Below, piece after piece: positions 1 through 10,616 of a DNA stretch of 64,000 bases (the first letter of the stretch is position 1; every line of letters begins with the position of its first letter). Source of the stretch: Neodiprion pinetum (lineage: Eukaryota; Arthropoda; Insecta; Hymenoptera; Diprionidae); NCBI RefSeq assembly GCF_021155775.2, contig NC_060234.1:9124283-9188282 (forward strand). Direction: 5' to 3'. The notes under the pieces are model-generated. The model searched no databases and had not been told where the DNA came from. It was given only the letters and a program-made list of their open reading frames with translations. A program made the position numbers and the translations under genes.

Positions 1-2766
1 GATACTGCGAACGTCGTCGTCGCGATTCCAGATATAGAGGCTTAGATATACGAAAAAAAAAACAAAGAACGAACAACCAACAAAAAAAATCAATAGATCT
101 AGAAGACCTTTCCGGCCTACGTGCGCTAGTCGCCGTCTTAATGATAACCGCTAACTTCCAAACTAATAACAAAATAGGACCCGACACGCCGCCGGCGATC
201 GTCCTCTACAGAATGGCGCTAATCGCCAACTTAATATTGAACCCGTCGACGGAAACGGAACCGAATTCTCGGCCGACGCTGTCCGCGATCGGCAATAAAT
301 CAAACAAAAGAAAAAGAAATGAAATTGCTTATGCCTATGGACGCTGATCGCCAACTTATTACTAACTGATTATACCATAGGCCAAACGGAAACGAGGCTC
401 GTCGCGTCACCCGCGACTATCCTCTACAAAAGAATATTCTTGTTAACACGCACCCGAGCTCAACTTTCTCCGCGACGGCGGGACGCGGTCGCAAATTCGA
501 ACGCTCCCCGTTAGACTGCTCGCGACCTACACGAGAAATGAGGCTGTATCGAACTAAGTTGACGTGACCCCGTGTAACGGAATTCGGTTACACTCAAATT
601 CGAGACAATAATGTCTCGGCTCAAAGCGTGACTCGACTCGACCTCCTCGATCACTCGAAATTAATGCTACTTCATTATGCGCAACTCAGGCTACGGTCAC
701 CAAGCAGATGTATCGGCTAAAGAATCTCGAGTACTGTCGTTAACGCCAATCCTCATTGGCTATCCGTTCCTCGGCAAGCCTTTATTAATTATCTCTCGAA
801 ATTCTCTCGCTAGAAGGTTAGCAGCGCTTACCGCTCCACATCCAGGACACGAATTCTCCAACTCCCTCGTGATCCTTGGCGGCCATTCTCCCTCGCAATT
901 ACTAACTTCTGCTTAACACACTCGCAACCCGAATCTATATCGCAACACTACTACTCTGATTAGTCGCCAGAACTCGAGTGATCTCCGATGGCCGATCGGC
1001 CGCAACGCCGATCTCGTCACGCTAATCCTCCGTGACGTCATCCCCCTAAGAATGCGCAACAATCGATCTGTCATCGATTTTGGGGATTGCGCAACTTGCC
1101 GCGCACCTGTCGTCGCTACGCGGCGCAGAACTTAGGGCTAGATCGCGATGTCATCTCCCGCGCAGCCCTACGGGGTCCTGGGGTTGGGCGGGGTGGTGCT
1201 TCCTCGTCACTAGCTGGTCTCTCGCGGTCGTCTCGGTTGGGCGTAGGCGGGGTGAGCGAAGAGGCTGCGGCGCGCCGGCCGCCAGCGGGAATCGCGTCCG
1301 CCTTGGATTCCCGCGCTGCAGGGAACTGCGTTGTCTCCCCCTCCGCAGCCTCGGTATCCTTCCGGCGAGATCTCCGCGGTTTCGCCTTGCCTAAAAATAT
1401 CTTCGGCGTCGGAGTTGGTCGTTGGATGGTGGCCGGTGAACTCGGAAAAAAAAATGAAAACAAAAGCCTGCAATATCTTATTCTTACTTCGCTATCTCGT
1501 CCCTGTCGAAGCCCGGGTGCGTGACTCCAGTTTTGGCGCTCTCTCTCTGATCATTCCGCGACTCGATCTCCGAACCCTTATCCCGGGATTCCGCCCAGGG
1601 TTCAGGGAGTACCTTGTAACGGGCAGGCCTAATCGAAATGCCACGTCACAACTCCCTCCTCCCCCGCCCCTAGACGGAACGTGGGGTGTCAGAGCGCCAG
1701 CGCTGCATCCTGCGAGCCAAACTTCGCGAGATGACCGCAAGCCTAATACAGCCAGACCCCATTGTTCTGGATTCACCGAGAAACTTCAATCCAATGAACG
1801 ACAAAAAAAAACGAACAACAAAAAAAAACTGCTAGCTATCCAAGAAGGACCGTCTACCCGCCGTCGTTTCTAAATCCGGGCCCTCAGGGTTCTCCACGAG
1901 CTCAACTGGTCCCCTTTCTTACGCCAAGGTTGTCTAGGGGAGCCTTCCACTTCGCCACCGAACCTGAAATTTCAATCGCAACTCGCCACCAAGACCCAGG
2001 GGAAAGAAAGTGACACACCGAGTTATATCCTTCAAAAAAATTATTTTTTTTTGTTAATAATCAGTTATACAAAGGACAAAAAACCAAACAAACAAAAACA
2101 AAAAAAAATTTCGGGGTCTCAACCCCTCCTGCCCGGTCGGCCCCGGTCACGTCCCCGGCCGGTCGCAGACGCCAAGACACGTCACCGTCGTATTTCTATC
2201 TCGAAGCTCAGCTCCTCCTCGCCCCTCGCAACGGGGGGGTTCGGGGCGGCTTCCCTCGCGACAGGGAGGTTCGGGGCGGCTTCCCTCGAGACAGGGAGGT
2301 TCGGGGCGGCTTCACTCGCAACCTGGGGAGTCGGGCCTATCATCCTGGAATACCCCGGGGGGGGGGGGGATCTCCCTCGCCATTAGTGGGGGGATGTCTC
2401 CCGTCGTCACGGTCCCCCCGCGAAGAAACCCCCGACTCGGTATACTGGCCTGGTCGTGGCAGGCGGGGCACCTCGTCTTTGGGTATCCGGGCCATCCGCA
2501 CCGCCGGCAGAACAGCCCGAGTAGCCGATCGCAGTCGTGATATGAGTGGTGTCGCCACCAACAGTTCCAACAGCCTCCGGCGGGCAGCCATTCCCGCCAC
2601 CCGGGGCTCGCTGGGGCTACTCTCCCCCAGCTGATGGTCGCCGGGGGCAGCGGTACCTTCTCCAGTACCGGGAGGTCCAGGACCGCCCGGACATCGTCCT
2701 CCTCCCTCGCGATTCCTCCGCCAACTAAGGGGAAGAGTCAGTCAGGATCGTAGCTATCGCCTGTCA
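1..2766 (-). mobile_element. Long LTR-like region of Gypsy family E (left end outside window)
   Basis: On the minus strand the E1 integrase remnant ends at 2801. It is followed by a purine-rich tract and then by a sequence starting TGACAGG at 2766, which is the layout expected at a 3' LTR. The stretch down to base 1 is GC-rich with short A-rich runs near 1805-1830 and 2035-2110. It has many short overlapping open frames that look like by-products of high GC, so I call no gene. The far LTR end is not visible, so the LTR call is an inference. A long LTR would fit the 2.7-2.9 kb LTRs of the related Gypsy copies elsewhere in the window. Confidence 0.45.
2221..2340. repeat. 30-bp tandem repeat, 4 units
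   Basis: Four consecutive 30-bp units start at 2221, 2251, 2281 and 2311. Units two and three differ at one base; the first and last are more diverged. The core reads TTCGGGGCGGC at the unit end and CCCTCG..CAGGG at the unit start, so each unit can form a small hairpin. Confidence 0.85.
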
Positions 2767-2782
2767 CTCCTTTCCTCTCTCC
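2767..2782 (-). promoter_or_regulatory. Polypurine tract of element E1
   Basis: Read on the minus strand this is GGAGAGAGGAAAGGAG, directly followed by TG at 2766-2765. A purine run abutting an LTR start is the usual plus-strand primer of LTR retroelements. It lies between the integrase stop and the presumed 3' LTR, the expected place. Confidence 0.6.
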
Positions 2783-2800
2783 GAGAAGCCTGTTTCCCCC

Positions 2801-3586
2801 TCACTGTTCCTCCCCGTTCCTATGCGCAAGTGGCTCAGACTCCACGTACCGCTTTGAATCCTTGATGTGGTGCCTACCGAGACCCCGTCCTTCGCTATTT
2901 TCTAATTCGTACATGACGGGCGAGATTACCCTCGCCACGCGAAACGGACGGGCGAATTTGGGGGCTAACTTTGCAGCTACCTGGTGGGCGGCGGACGACA
3001 GAACTCTGTTTCGCTTCCACACACTATCCCCAACTGCGAAACGGATATCCCGGTGCCCTTGGTTATAACACGCGGTGTTGGTACCAGGGATCGACGACGA
3101 CTTCCCAGGCGGCCTTACGCTCCGTCCCTGGTCTGTCGTTTCCAGCGACGTCGAGGGCGGCCAGCGTTTCCGTCCCCTCGTCTTTGCCTTCGTACATACG
3201 CGATAAGGCATCCGGCACGTGGTGCATTGCTCCTTTTCGATGTTTAATTTCGCAATCGTACTCGAGCAAATCGAGCGCCCACCTAGCTAACCGACCCGTC
3301 AGATTCCGCAATACCCGCAACCATTTTAGACTCGCGTGGTCGGTTATCACTGTGGAGTGATATCCTTCCAAGTACGCACTGAACTTATTGACGGCCCAAA
3401 TCACCGCGAGGCATTCCTGTTCGGTTGTGGAATACTTACGTTCCGCGTCCGACATGGTCCGACTCGCGTACGCGATCACACGCTCAATTCCTACAATAGT
3501 TTGTGTCAAGACGGCGCCAATACCGAAGCTACTAGCGTCGGTCTGCACGACGAACTCATGCTCAAAGTCGGGAAACACGTTAAAAC
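2801..3586 (-). pseudogene. Gypsy E1 pol remnant: RNase H fused to integrase C-terminus
   Basis: A frame from 3586 down to 3063 carries a Ty3/Gypsy RNase H: QTDASSFGIGAVL, the EQECLAVIWAV helix, ITDHASLKWL and HHVPDALSR. It continues briefly and is then replaced, in another frame (to 2801), by an integrase C-terminal segment with VGDSVWKRNRVLS and KLAPKFARPF. The integrase zinc finger and DDE core are missing, so about 1 kb was deleted and the frame shifted. The RT is also absent, because the sequence stops at 3586 where element E2 begins in the opposite orientation. It cannot encode a working polymerase. Confidence 0.8.
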
Positions 3587-3604
3587 TGGCGCCCAACGTG
3601 GGGC
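3587..3604 (+). promoter_or_regulatory. Primer binding site (tRNA-Lys type) of element E2
   Basis: TGGCGCCCAACGTGGGGC is complementary to the 3' end of an insect tRNA-Lys(CUU) as I know it (GCCCCACGTTGGGCGCCA). The same 18-mer follows the LTRs of copy A (14673-14690, minus) and copy C (40761-40778, plus). Here no LTR precedes it: the base before it belongs to inverted E1 RNase H sequence. Confidence 0.75.
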
Positions 3605-4518
3605 CTTCGCGAAATTTCCGCTGTAAATTTCCGAGAAAGATAGTGGCGTTGCGCGCTTTGGAAATTTCGAATTAGTAACGGATAGCGCTCGCGGAACGAA
3701 AACAAGAGCGGTCGGAGGTTACGGGGGAGAGAGGTCGTGAGACACTTCGGTTAAGCGTGTTGACGTTTGGAGTACAGCGAGACAACTTTGAATACGTAGT
3801 GCGAGAATAAAATTGTATACAAAGGGTGGCGAATAACACCGAAACTTCCGATTCACGACTCGGGCTACGAATTGGCGAATATACCGGGTGACGAAAAAGT
3901 ACACCGCGTATATTTGCACCTCACATTTCTAATAATAGGAATAAGATCGCCTGCTTTTATCGCCAATCTCTTGCATGTGTTATTTTTATTTTCTTTTGTT
4001 ATTGTTTTTGATTTCTGATTTTTTTTGTTTTTTTTTGTTTCGGCGGTTTCGAAATATTTTTTTTTGTGTTTCAAAGACGGATTTTCAGCATTGCGGTTGA
4101 TATTTTTTTTTGTTGTTTTGTTGCTGGTGCGAAGACATTCTTTTCTTTCAGCCCGTCTTTTGTTTTTTTTTGTTTTTTTTTTTTTTGTTTTGTTTTAGTT
4201 TGTTTACGGTATTTCTTTTGTTGGCGCTTTTATTCGCAATTTTGATATCGCTAAGGTAGTAGAGGTGATTACACCAATACAATGAAACGTCTCTCTCACG
4301 TTCTGTTGGTGCTTATGGATGATAGCGAATTAATTTAACAAGTTTCGCGGAAGTGTCCATGCTGGGTACTATTGCTTGCGCTCAGACTCTACCTACGGCT
4401 TTTATCGTTCGGTTCGAATAGTTTGGTTTCGCGTGCTTTTACGGTCATCACTGTTCTCTTTTTTTTTTTGCGTGCTTTTACTTTCATCACTGCTCTTCGC
4501 TTTGCGGGCAAAATCAAC
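3605..4518 (+). other. 5' leader of E2, strongly T-rich
   Basis: About 0.9 kb between the primer binding site and the first plausible Gag ATG. From about 3965 to 4200 the plus strand is dominated by T runs broken by single G or GTTT. I see no convincing gene; short frames on either strand have no recognisable motif. An upstream in-frame extension of Gag (from 4372) lies in the same T-rich DNA and is probably not translated. Confidence 0.5.
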
Positions 4519-6401
4519 ATGGCGGAGGTAACCGTTGGCGCGTGGTTGTACGACATGATGAGCGATGAGCTCGAGTTAGCATTAGCGACCGCGAGGGTGA
4601 GTTCCACCGGTAATTTGCTGGTGCGTCGCGACCGTTACGTGCGACACCTCCTGCGTGCGCGCGGGGATCTGACAGTCACTTGGGAACCCGAGGACGAGGA
4701 TGTCTTCGCGGGGTTGGCCGAATTAGCGACCGCTGCAGAACCGGTGCGCGAACAGCCCCGGAGGACTAGCGATTCGCGGCTGTTAGAACCCGTGAATATC
4801 ACCATCGCGACCGGGCTAATCACAGTAGCAACGACGAGTACGGTGGTGAGCGTAGCCGTCGCCTCGACGGCTATCACCACCTCGGCGGTGTATGGTAGCG
4901 CCTCGCGGCCGACCGCGTATCAAGTTCCGACGCAGATACCCTTCCACTCGATGCGGTTTTCGATGGCGAGCGGAGCCGAGGAGCGCTGGGGAGAGGCCTC
5001 CCCAATCCAAGGGCAGCGACAGGGGCATGAACAGCCCCTAGTGGATTCTACCCGACAAGTAGCAAGGACGTCAGCTCCGCGGGTCGAGTTTCGGTCGCTA
5101 CCGGCCGACCCCTCCGCCATCCCTCGCGACATGGCGACCGCTGCCCTGCCGGCTTGGGCCCGGGATCCAATTATGGAATCGCGTACCCGGGAAACGATTC
5201 GTGACATCCCGAGGGCCTTGCGGGGTTGGAACCTCAAGTTCTCGGTGATTGGCGAGCCGAGTGTCGAGGATTTTCTGACGCGATCGGAGGAGTGGCGAAG
5301 TCTGTCGGAATTGAGCGAAAACGAAGTGCTGAGTTCGTTCACGATGATCTTCTTGGGCGTAGCCTTCGAATGGTTGCGTTGCGAGAGAAATAGCTGGGTC
5401 ACGTACGAAGAGTTTCGCGCGGCGTTGTGTTTGTGGTTCGGGGATGGGACAGTAGGAAGCCGCGTGGATGATCCGGCTAGGTCGCGAACTCTGGGACCAG
5501 TCGAGTCGGTGACGGAGTACCTATCCTGCGTTCAGGGGTTGTTAAGGCGGATGCCGCGTCCCCGTATACGATTGAGCACCAACTGGATCTGGCCTTTAAG
5601 AACCTGCGTCCCGAAATTTGCGAAGTCCTCCGTAGAAGGGAAATTCGAACGTGGAGCGAATTGATTTATCTCGCCACGGAGCGGGAAAGAAACCTCGCGC
5701 TGTCTCGCGACTACCGCCCCCTACCCACGCCGAAAGACTCATTCATTAGCAAATTAGCGTGCCGGACCAAAACCGCGGCGACTCGGAGCGAGCCTGGGTT
5801 AGCCGCTATTACCGAGTCAGGGGGCGAGTCAACCGTAGCCCAGACGATAGAGAAGCTGCTCGCGGCCCAGGTGAAAGGACTCGAGGGTAAGTTGTTGAAA
5901 GCAATGGCGGTCGCGACCCAGAGAAACAAGTCGAGCGGGGCACCGCCCAGTGGCGGAAGCCCGGCTTCAACGAGGCCGACCTCGCCGAAGCGACCCGCGC
6001 GAGGAACGAACAGGGGAGCGGTCCCCTCGGCTAACCGGCCGGCCACGCGCGTGCCCCGGGCCGCACAATATCGTGTCGACAAGGTGTGGGACGAGAATTT
6101 GTGCATGAATTGCCATCGTCCCGGTCACCGATTCAATAGCTGTCCGGACCCTTTGCGGATCTTTTGCTATCATTGCGGATACGACGATGTGTATTCGACC
6201 GATTGTCCGCAATGCTCGGGAAACCCGGACGGGCAGCCTCGTCAAGTGTCGACGCGGCGCCCCGAGTGGAAGGCACCACGACATTGCGTGGCGTCGAGAA
6301 GGAAATCGCGACGTGCTTTCCGATGCAGACCATGGAGTTCGGCCAAAGCTGGTTTTTGCGGGTATGATGTATCGGGGACACATGAGTCAGGGCGTTGTTA
6401 G
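4519..6401 (+). pseudogene. Gypsy E2 gag (SAP-like N-terminus, two zinc knuckles), frameshifted
   Basis: I start at the ATG at 4519 because a SAP-like helix-turn-helix pattern begins there (ELELALATARVSSTGN, then RRDRYVRHL). A Gypsy capsid-like block follows at about 5220-5540 (WNLKFSV, EEWRSLSELSENE, FLGVAFEWLR). The frame breaks near 5555-5570, and Gag continues in another frame (from about 5569) through a long helical linker and a basic Ser/Pro region. It ends with two Cys-rich knuckles: CMNCHRPGHRFNSC, then CYHCGYDDVYSTDCPQC. The role is virion assembly and RNA binding. The single indel makes this copy non-functional. Confidence 0.75.
6218..6224 (+). promoter_or_regulatory. Candidate -1 ribosomal frameshift site GGGAAAC
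   Basis: In the Gag frame the codons are TCG GGA AAC, that is G GGA AAC, the canonical X XXY YYZ pattern. It lies four nucleotides after the last knuckle cysteine codon. The -1 frame that follows runs towards the protease/RT frame. Copy A of a different Gypsy family has the same heptamer at the same place (12642-12648). Confidence 0.65.
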
Positions 6402-8945
6402 ACACCGGCTCGTCGCGAACATACCTCGGTACGGTCGGACACCAAATCGCGTCAGAGTACGGACGACAAGTAAAGTCACCCAGCTGTTCGAGTGTCGTAT
6501 TGGCGAATGGATCGCTGGAGGCAATAACCGGAGAGGTAGAGCTTCCGATAACGTTGCTGGGTGTCGCGCATGAGTTTTCGTTGCGGATTATCCCCACCTT
6601 AGTTGGAGATTGCGTCCTCGGCATGGATTTTGTAAGAAAATTCGGCTTTTCGATTGACGGTGCTCGCGAATCATGGGGGATTGCGAATGTTCCGGAACAC
6701 GAGGGAAAATTTGAGGAGGGTCGGCCCATCCAAGTTACCGATGTGTCAGGTTGTAGCGGCATCGTAGAGCTAGCGGATAGCGAAAATCGCGAACTACAAG
6801 AATTCTTAGCATAGAAATTACCGAAAGTCTCGGGAGACTTGGGCCTCACCCATCTCGCGGAGCACGACATAGACGTGCAGGGAAGCGCACCTATTCAGCA
6901 GCAGTACTGTCTCGTATCTCCGATAGTGCAGGAGGCTATTAACGAGGAGGTAGATCGCATGCTCGCGGATGGAGTAATCGAACCCTCCCAAAGTTCGTGG
7001 TCGACGCCAATCGTGATGGTCACAAAGCCAAGCGGGAAATATCGGTTCTGCTTGGATTTTAGGAAAGTCAATAGCGTTTCGAACAAGGATGCGTTCCCGA
7101 TCCCGTTTATGAACGGTATATTGGATAAATTGCGGTCAGCCAAGTACATCTCGACTATAGATTTGAGTCAAGCATACCACCAGATTCCCTTGACCCGCGA
7201 GAGTCGCGAAATAACGGCGTTCACGGTCCCAGGTCGCGGATTAGTCCAGTTCGTGCGGATGCCATACGGGCTTACTGGAGCACCGACCACCTTTCAGCGG
7301 TCAATTGACAAATTAATTACTCCCGAGGTGGAGCCGCATGCCTTCGCGTATCTCGACGATATTATTGTGGTGACCACCGACTTTCGTTCGCACTTAAGAT
7401 GGCTATCTTGCGTTATCGAGCGGACAGTGTTGGCCGGGATTACCATCAACCCGGAACAGTGCGAGTTCTGTCGTAGCGAAGTTCGGTATCTAGGGTTCAA
7501 GGTGAACCAGGACGGCCTACAGGTCAATGCCGACATGGTGGAACCTATTCTAGAGTATTCCGCGCCGAAAAATCTACGGCAATTGAGGCGATTTTTGGGT
7601 ATGGCTTCGTGGTATCGGAAATTCATCCCCGAGTTCGCAAGCGTAGCGGAACCCCTCACCCGGTTGTTGCGGAAAGATGAGAGATGGGGCTGTGGTAGCG
7701 AACAGGAAACGGCGTTCAAACGCACAAAAGCGGCGTTGACGTCGGCTCCGGTTCTAACGTGTCCCGACTTTGATCATGAGTTCGTCGTGCAGACCGACGC
7801 GAGTAGCTTTGGTATTGGCGCCGTCTTGACACAAACTATTTACGCGAGTCGGACCATGTCGGACGCGGAACGTAAGTATTCCGCAACCGAACAGGAATGC
7901 CTCGCGGTGATTTGGGCCGTCAAGAAGTTCAGAGCGTACTTGGAAAGATCTCACTTGACAGTGATAACCGACCACGCGAGTCTAAAATGGTTGCGGGAAT
8001 TTTGGAGACATCACATATTGTGCAGTGTAATCTTTACTGATAAAGTGTTCTGCAAGTGCAGGGCTAGTACATCTATCATCATCATAGCCATTATGCTGAT
8101 AAACAGTTAGTATTGCATCTAATGATGTAGTATGTAGATCCTTGTCAGTCTTTCTCCACTGTTTCTCTTTTAGACAACCTCTTAGAGAGCAATTTGAGTG
8201 TCGGTAGTTGGCATAGTTAATAGTGCTCAGCTTCTGTTCTACCTTATATTTTATAGTTGGATATTCCATTTCACTATGCCTTTGAGCACATATAATAGCA
8301 TCTCTACAGAAGCAAAATTTTGTATCAAATGGAAAGTCACCATCACCTGAGCCATCAATAGCCCAGAAGCCATGTTCCTGTATTTCATTTTCATAATCAC
8401 TAGTCCAGTCTGCAGTTAAGCTTATTGACTTATCCATAAATTGTGCACCACAAAACTGTTTCCCTCTAACTGTATTCAACATAGATATTTCTTCTATAAA
8501 ATCTTGTATTCTTTTATGTTGTCCATTTCTATTACAGAATGAAGGAATCGTTATATTCATTCCTAATGAACAATCCATATCTTGGCCGTTAAATGTCTTT
8601 ATTTTATTCTTAACACCAACTACATTTCCATTTTTTGAAAGTCTTAGCATAAAATCTTTCATTCTTTTACTTACCCATACATCCAATGCAGTTTTAAGCA
8701 TGATGTTGAACTTGTCCTCTATCAGTTTGCTGACTCTAGAAATGTCTGCAAAGGGCATAAAAGAAATATATTTTAAAAGGTCTAGTAGCTCTGATGTCTT
8801 TTGCGTTGCAGTTTGCGGGAGCAATGCACCATGTGCCGGATGCCTTATCGCGGATGTACGACGGCGAAGACGAGGGAACGGAAAGATGTCGGAGAATGGC
8901 CAGATATCACTAGCGAACTTTGAGTTTCGCGTGTGGGACGCATGT
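6225..8945 (+). pseudogene. Gypsy E2 protease-RT-RNase H, broken and truncated
   Basis: In the -1 frame relative to Gag there is an aspartic protease (LLDTGSSRTYLG near 6395; LGMDFV near 6620). RT follows (FCLDFRKVN, TIDLSQAYHQIPL, MPYGLTGAPTTFQR, YLDDIIV), then RNase H (QTDASSFGIGAVLTQ, SATEQECLAVIWAV, ITDHASLKWL). Breaks: two stops near 6365 and 6380 before the protease motif, a TAG at 6812-6814 between protease and RT, and loss of about ten residues in RNase H. Foreign DNA interrupts the frame at 7998-8812. RNase H homology resumes at about 8818 (AMHHVPDALSR) and is soon lost. No integrase is present. Confidence 0.8.
7998..8812 (-). other. Unidentified protein-coding fragment inserted in E2 RNase H
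   Basis: This 815-bp block interrupts the E2 RNase H and is open without a stop in one minus-strand frame for its whole length (about 271 codons). It has no start or stop of its own; the frame runs into antisense Gypsy sequence on both sides. The predicted protein is neither repeat-like nor reverse-transcriptase-like. It has scattered cysteines (CFCRDAIICAQ, SNCSLRGCLKE), a SISLTADWTSDYENE stretch and NGYDDDRCTSP near its end. I do not recognise the family. TTGCGGG occurs on both sides (7991-7997, 8813-8819). It may be a captured exon, part of an endogenous virus, or an unknown transposon. Confidence 0.6.
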
Positions 8946-9131
8946 TGAACCACCGTTTTATTTAACAACATGAAACTGAACTTAACTTATGTAACAAATC
9001 TTTTCATAACGAGATAAAATGTTCAATATTTGTTCGGTTATTGATTTTGCCGTCGATTCTCTAGAGACCGAATAGAAGAAGGCGGTGATAATCCTTTTCG
9101 TTGTTTATTTCATTATCCTTGACATATATAT

Positions 9132-10616
9132 TGTAACCAATTTTTGGAGTTGAGGGTAAAACGCTAGAAATGAGATAATTGGTTACCCTACGGCGCAGTC
9201 ACTGACCTGAATAATTAGATAGAGAGAGATAAGACAAGAGAAAAATATGATTGTTGGGCGCCAGACGCACATGCGTCTAAAATAGATAATTAGAGAAAAG
9301 GATAATGGTAAAGGTAAAGCTAATAGGTACAGGTAAGGTCAGGTTCTACGACGGTTTTGCACAGTTTGCTCAGTATAGACAAGATAATGGTAGAGAGGCG
9401 GGGTCGAATCCAATAGATAAAATAAGAAACAGGTGAAGCAGAAATAGTATCGAATATATTGATTAAGAAGCGATAAATTTTAATATCAAGCAAATAGCTG
9501 AAGAGATTGAGATACAATTAAGATAGATGCGGTCATTAACAATATTCACAGCCAGAGAAAAGTTAAGCGAGAGATTTAACAAATAGCGAAGCGTTTTCAG
9601 AATAAGCGGGAAATATGCGTAGGCTCGCGATACTATGATTCGAGGTAATGATTAGCACGGTTTCATGATAAACAGGCAAAACAGGAAAGATATACGGTAC
9701 TTAAATGAAGCATTGATCAAATGAACCATAAAATATGAAAAGCGATTATAAGAAACATGCGAAATACAGAAGTTGTATTAGTCATCACATTACCAGAATT
9801 ATCAGCGATATAACAGAGGCAGGGAATTTATTAATTACAAGGTAAATGCAAGGACACAGGCCAAGTAGAGAATTATTATAAGATATAGAGAATAACAGAT
9901 AATACGTAGTCTTTAGTTTGCGGTAAGTGCGAGAGAAAGAGACATAGTATTCGGTTCGATAACAGATAACTTAAGGTAAGGCAAATAATATTCAAGAGAA
10001 TTAATATGCAACATACGACAAACCAAAGAGACTACGGACAACTACGATCAGCGGTATTAGCGAAGAAATCAATGAAAAAGATGTTAGGCGATACGGCGCA
10101 CTACTCCAATGTCAAGTGAACGACGAGCGGGACCGCGCGGCGATGTAAGATCGCTCACGCAGTACACTCACTAAGATAAATCAATCAAAGGTAATAGGTA
10201 CAGAAACAGATACGAATTGATCCGAGAAAGTATAGTGAAATATTAATGCTCAATAATGAAGATGAGAATTGATCATTTCAGAGAACACGCTGCTATACAG
10301 CGATATTAGACATTTAGATATTCTAGAAGAGAAAGATAATAAAACAAAGCGATAGTCATTCACAATGCGTTAGTAATAGTCAACCAGTCGCGAAGTTACT
10401 CGCAATAAGAAAGAGGAAGGGATAAGATAAGAGATGATAGAGAATAAGGTATGAGCCCAGGTGGCTCAAGCAGACCAACTGCAAGATAAGGGGAAAAAGA
10501 GAGATAAAGATACGATATATATTGCAAGTATTTTCGTGGCTTTACAAAATAGAAAAGGAACCTCACTTACGTAAAAGAAGATGTAACAGGTACTAGAGAA
10601 TGCGGTACGATAGCGA
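9132..10616 (-). mobile_element. 5'-truncated long LTR, family D
   Basis: Reading the minus strand from 10616 downward, the first ~120 bases (CTCGCTAT, GTACCGCATTCTCTAG, ACGTAAGTGAGG) match the plus strand at the right window edge (63876-64000). The other end finishes with AATTGGTTACA at 9132, a typical CA-ending LTR end. An AATTGGTTAC/GTAACCAATT inverted repeat lies at that end. The motif GTTGGGCGCCAGACGC near 9260 also occurs in the LTRs of copies A and C, so the families are related. Sequence equivalent to the first ~1.2 kb of the LTR is missing; it is joined directly to copy A RNase H. No gene is visible inside; the DNA is A-rich. Confidence 0.55.

Noticed and set aside
1080..1873. Several overlapping open frames of 90-180 codons on both strands
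   Set aside because: They overlap in different frames in GC-rich DNA that is probably LTR, have low-complexity Arg/Ser/Pro composition and no motif, so I take them as chance.
8000..8812. hAT transposase fragment from the TADWTS string
   Set aside because: The residues after it do not follow the hAT pattern and no dimerisation motif is present.
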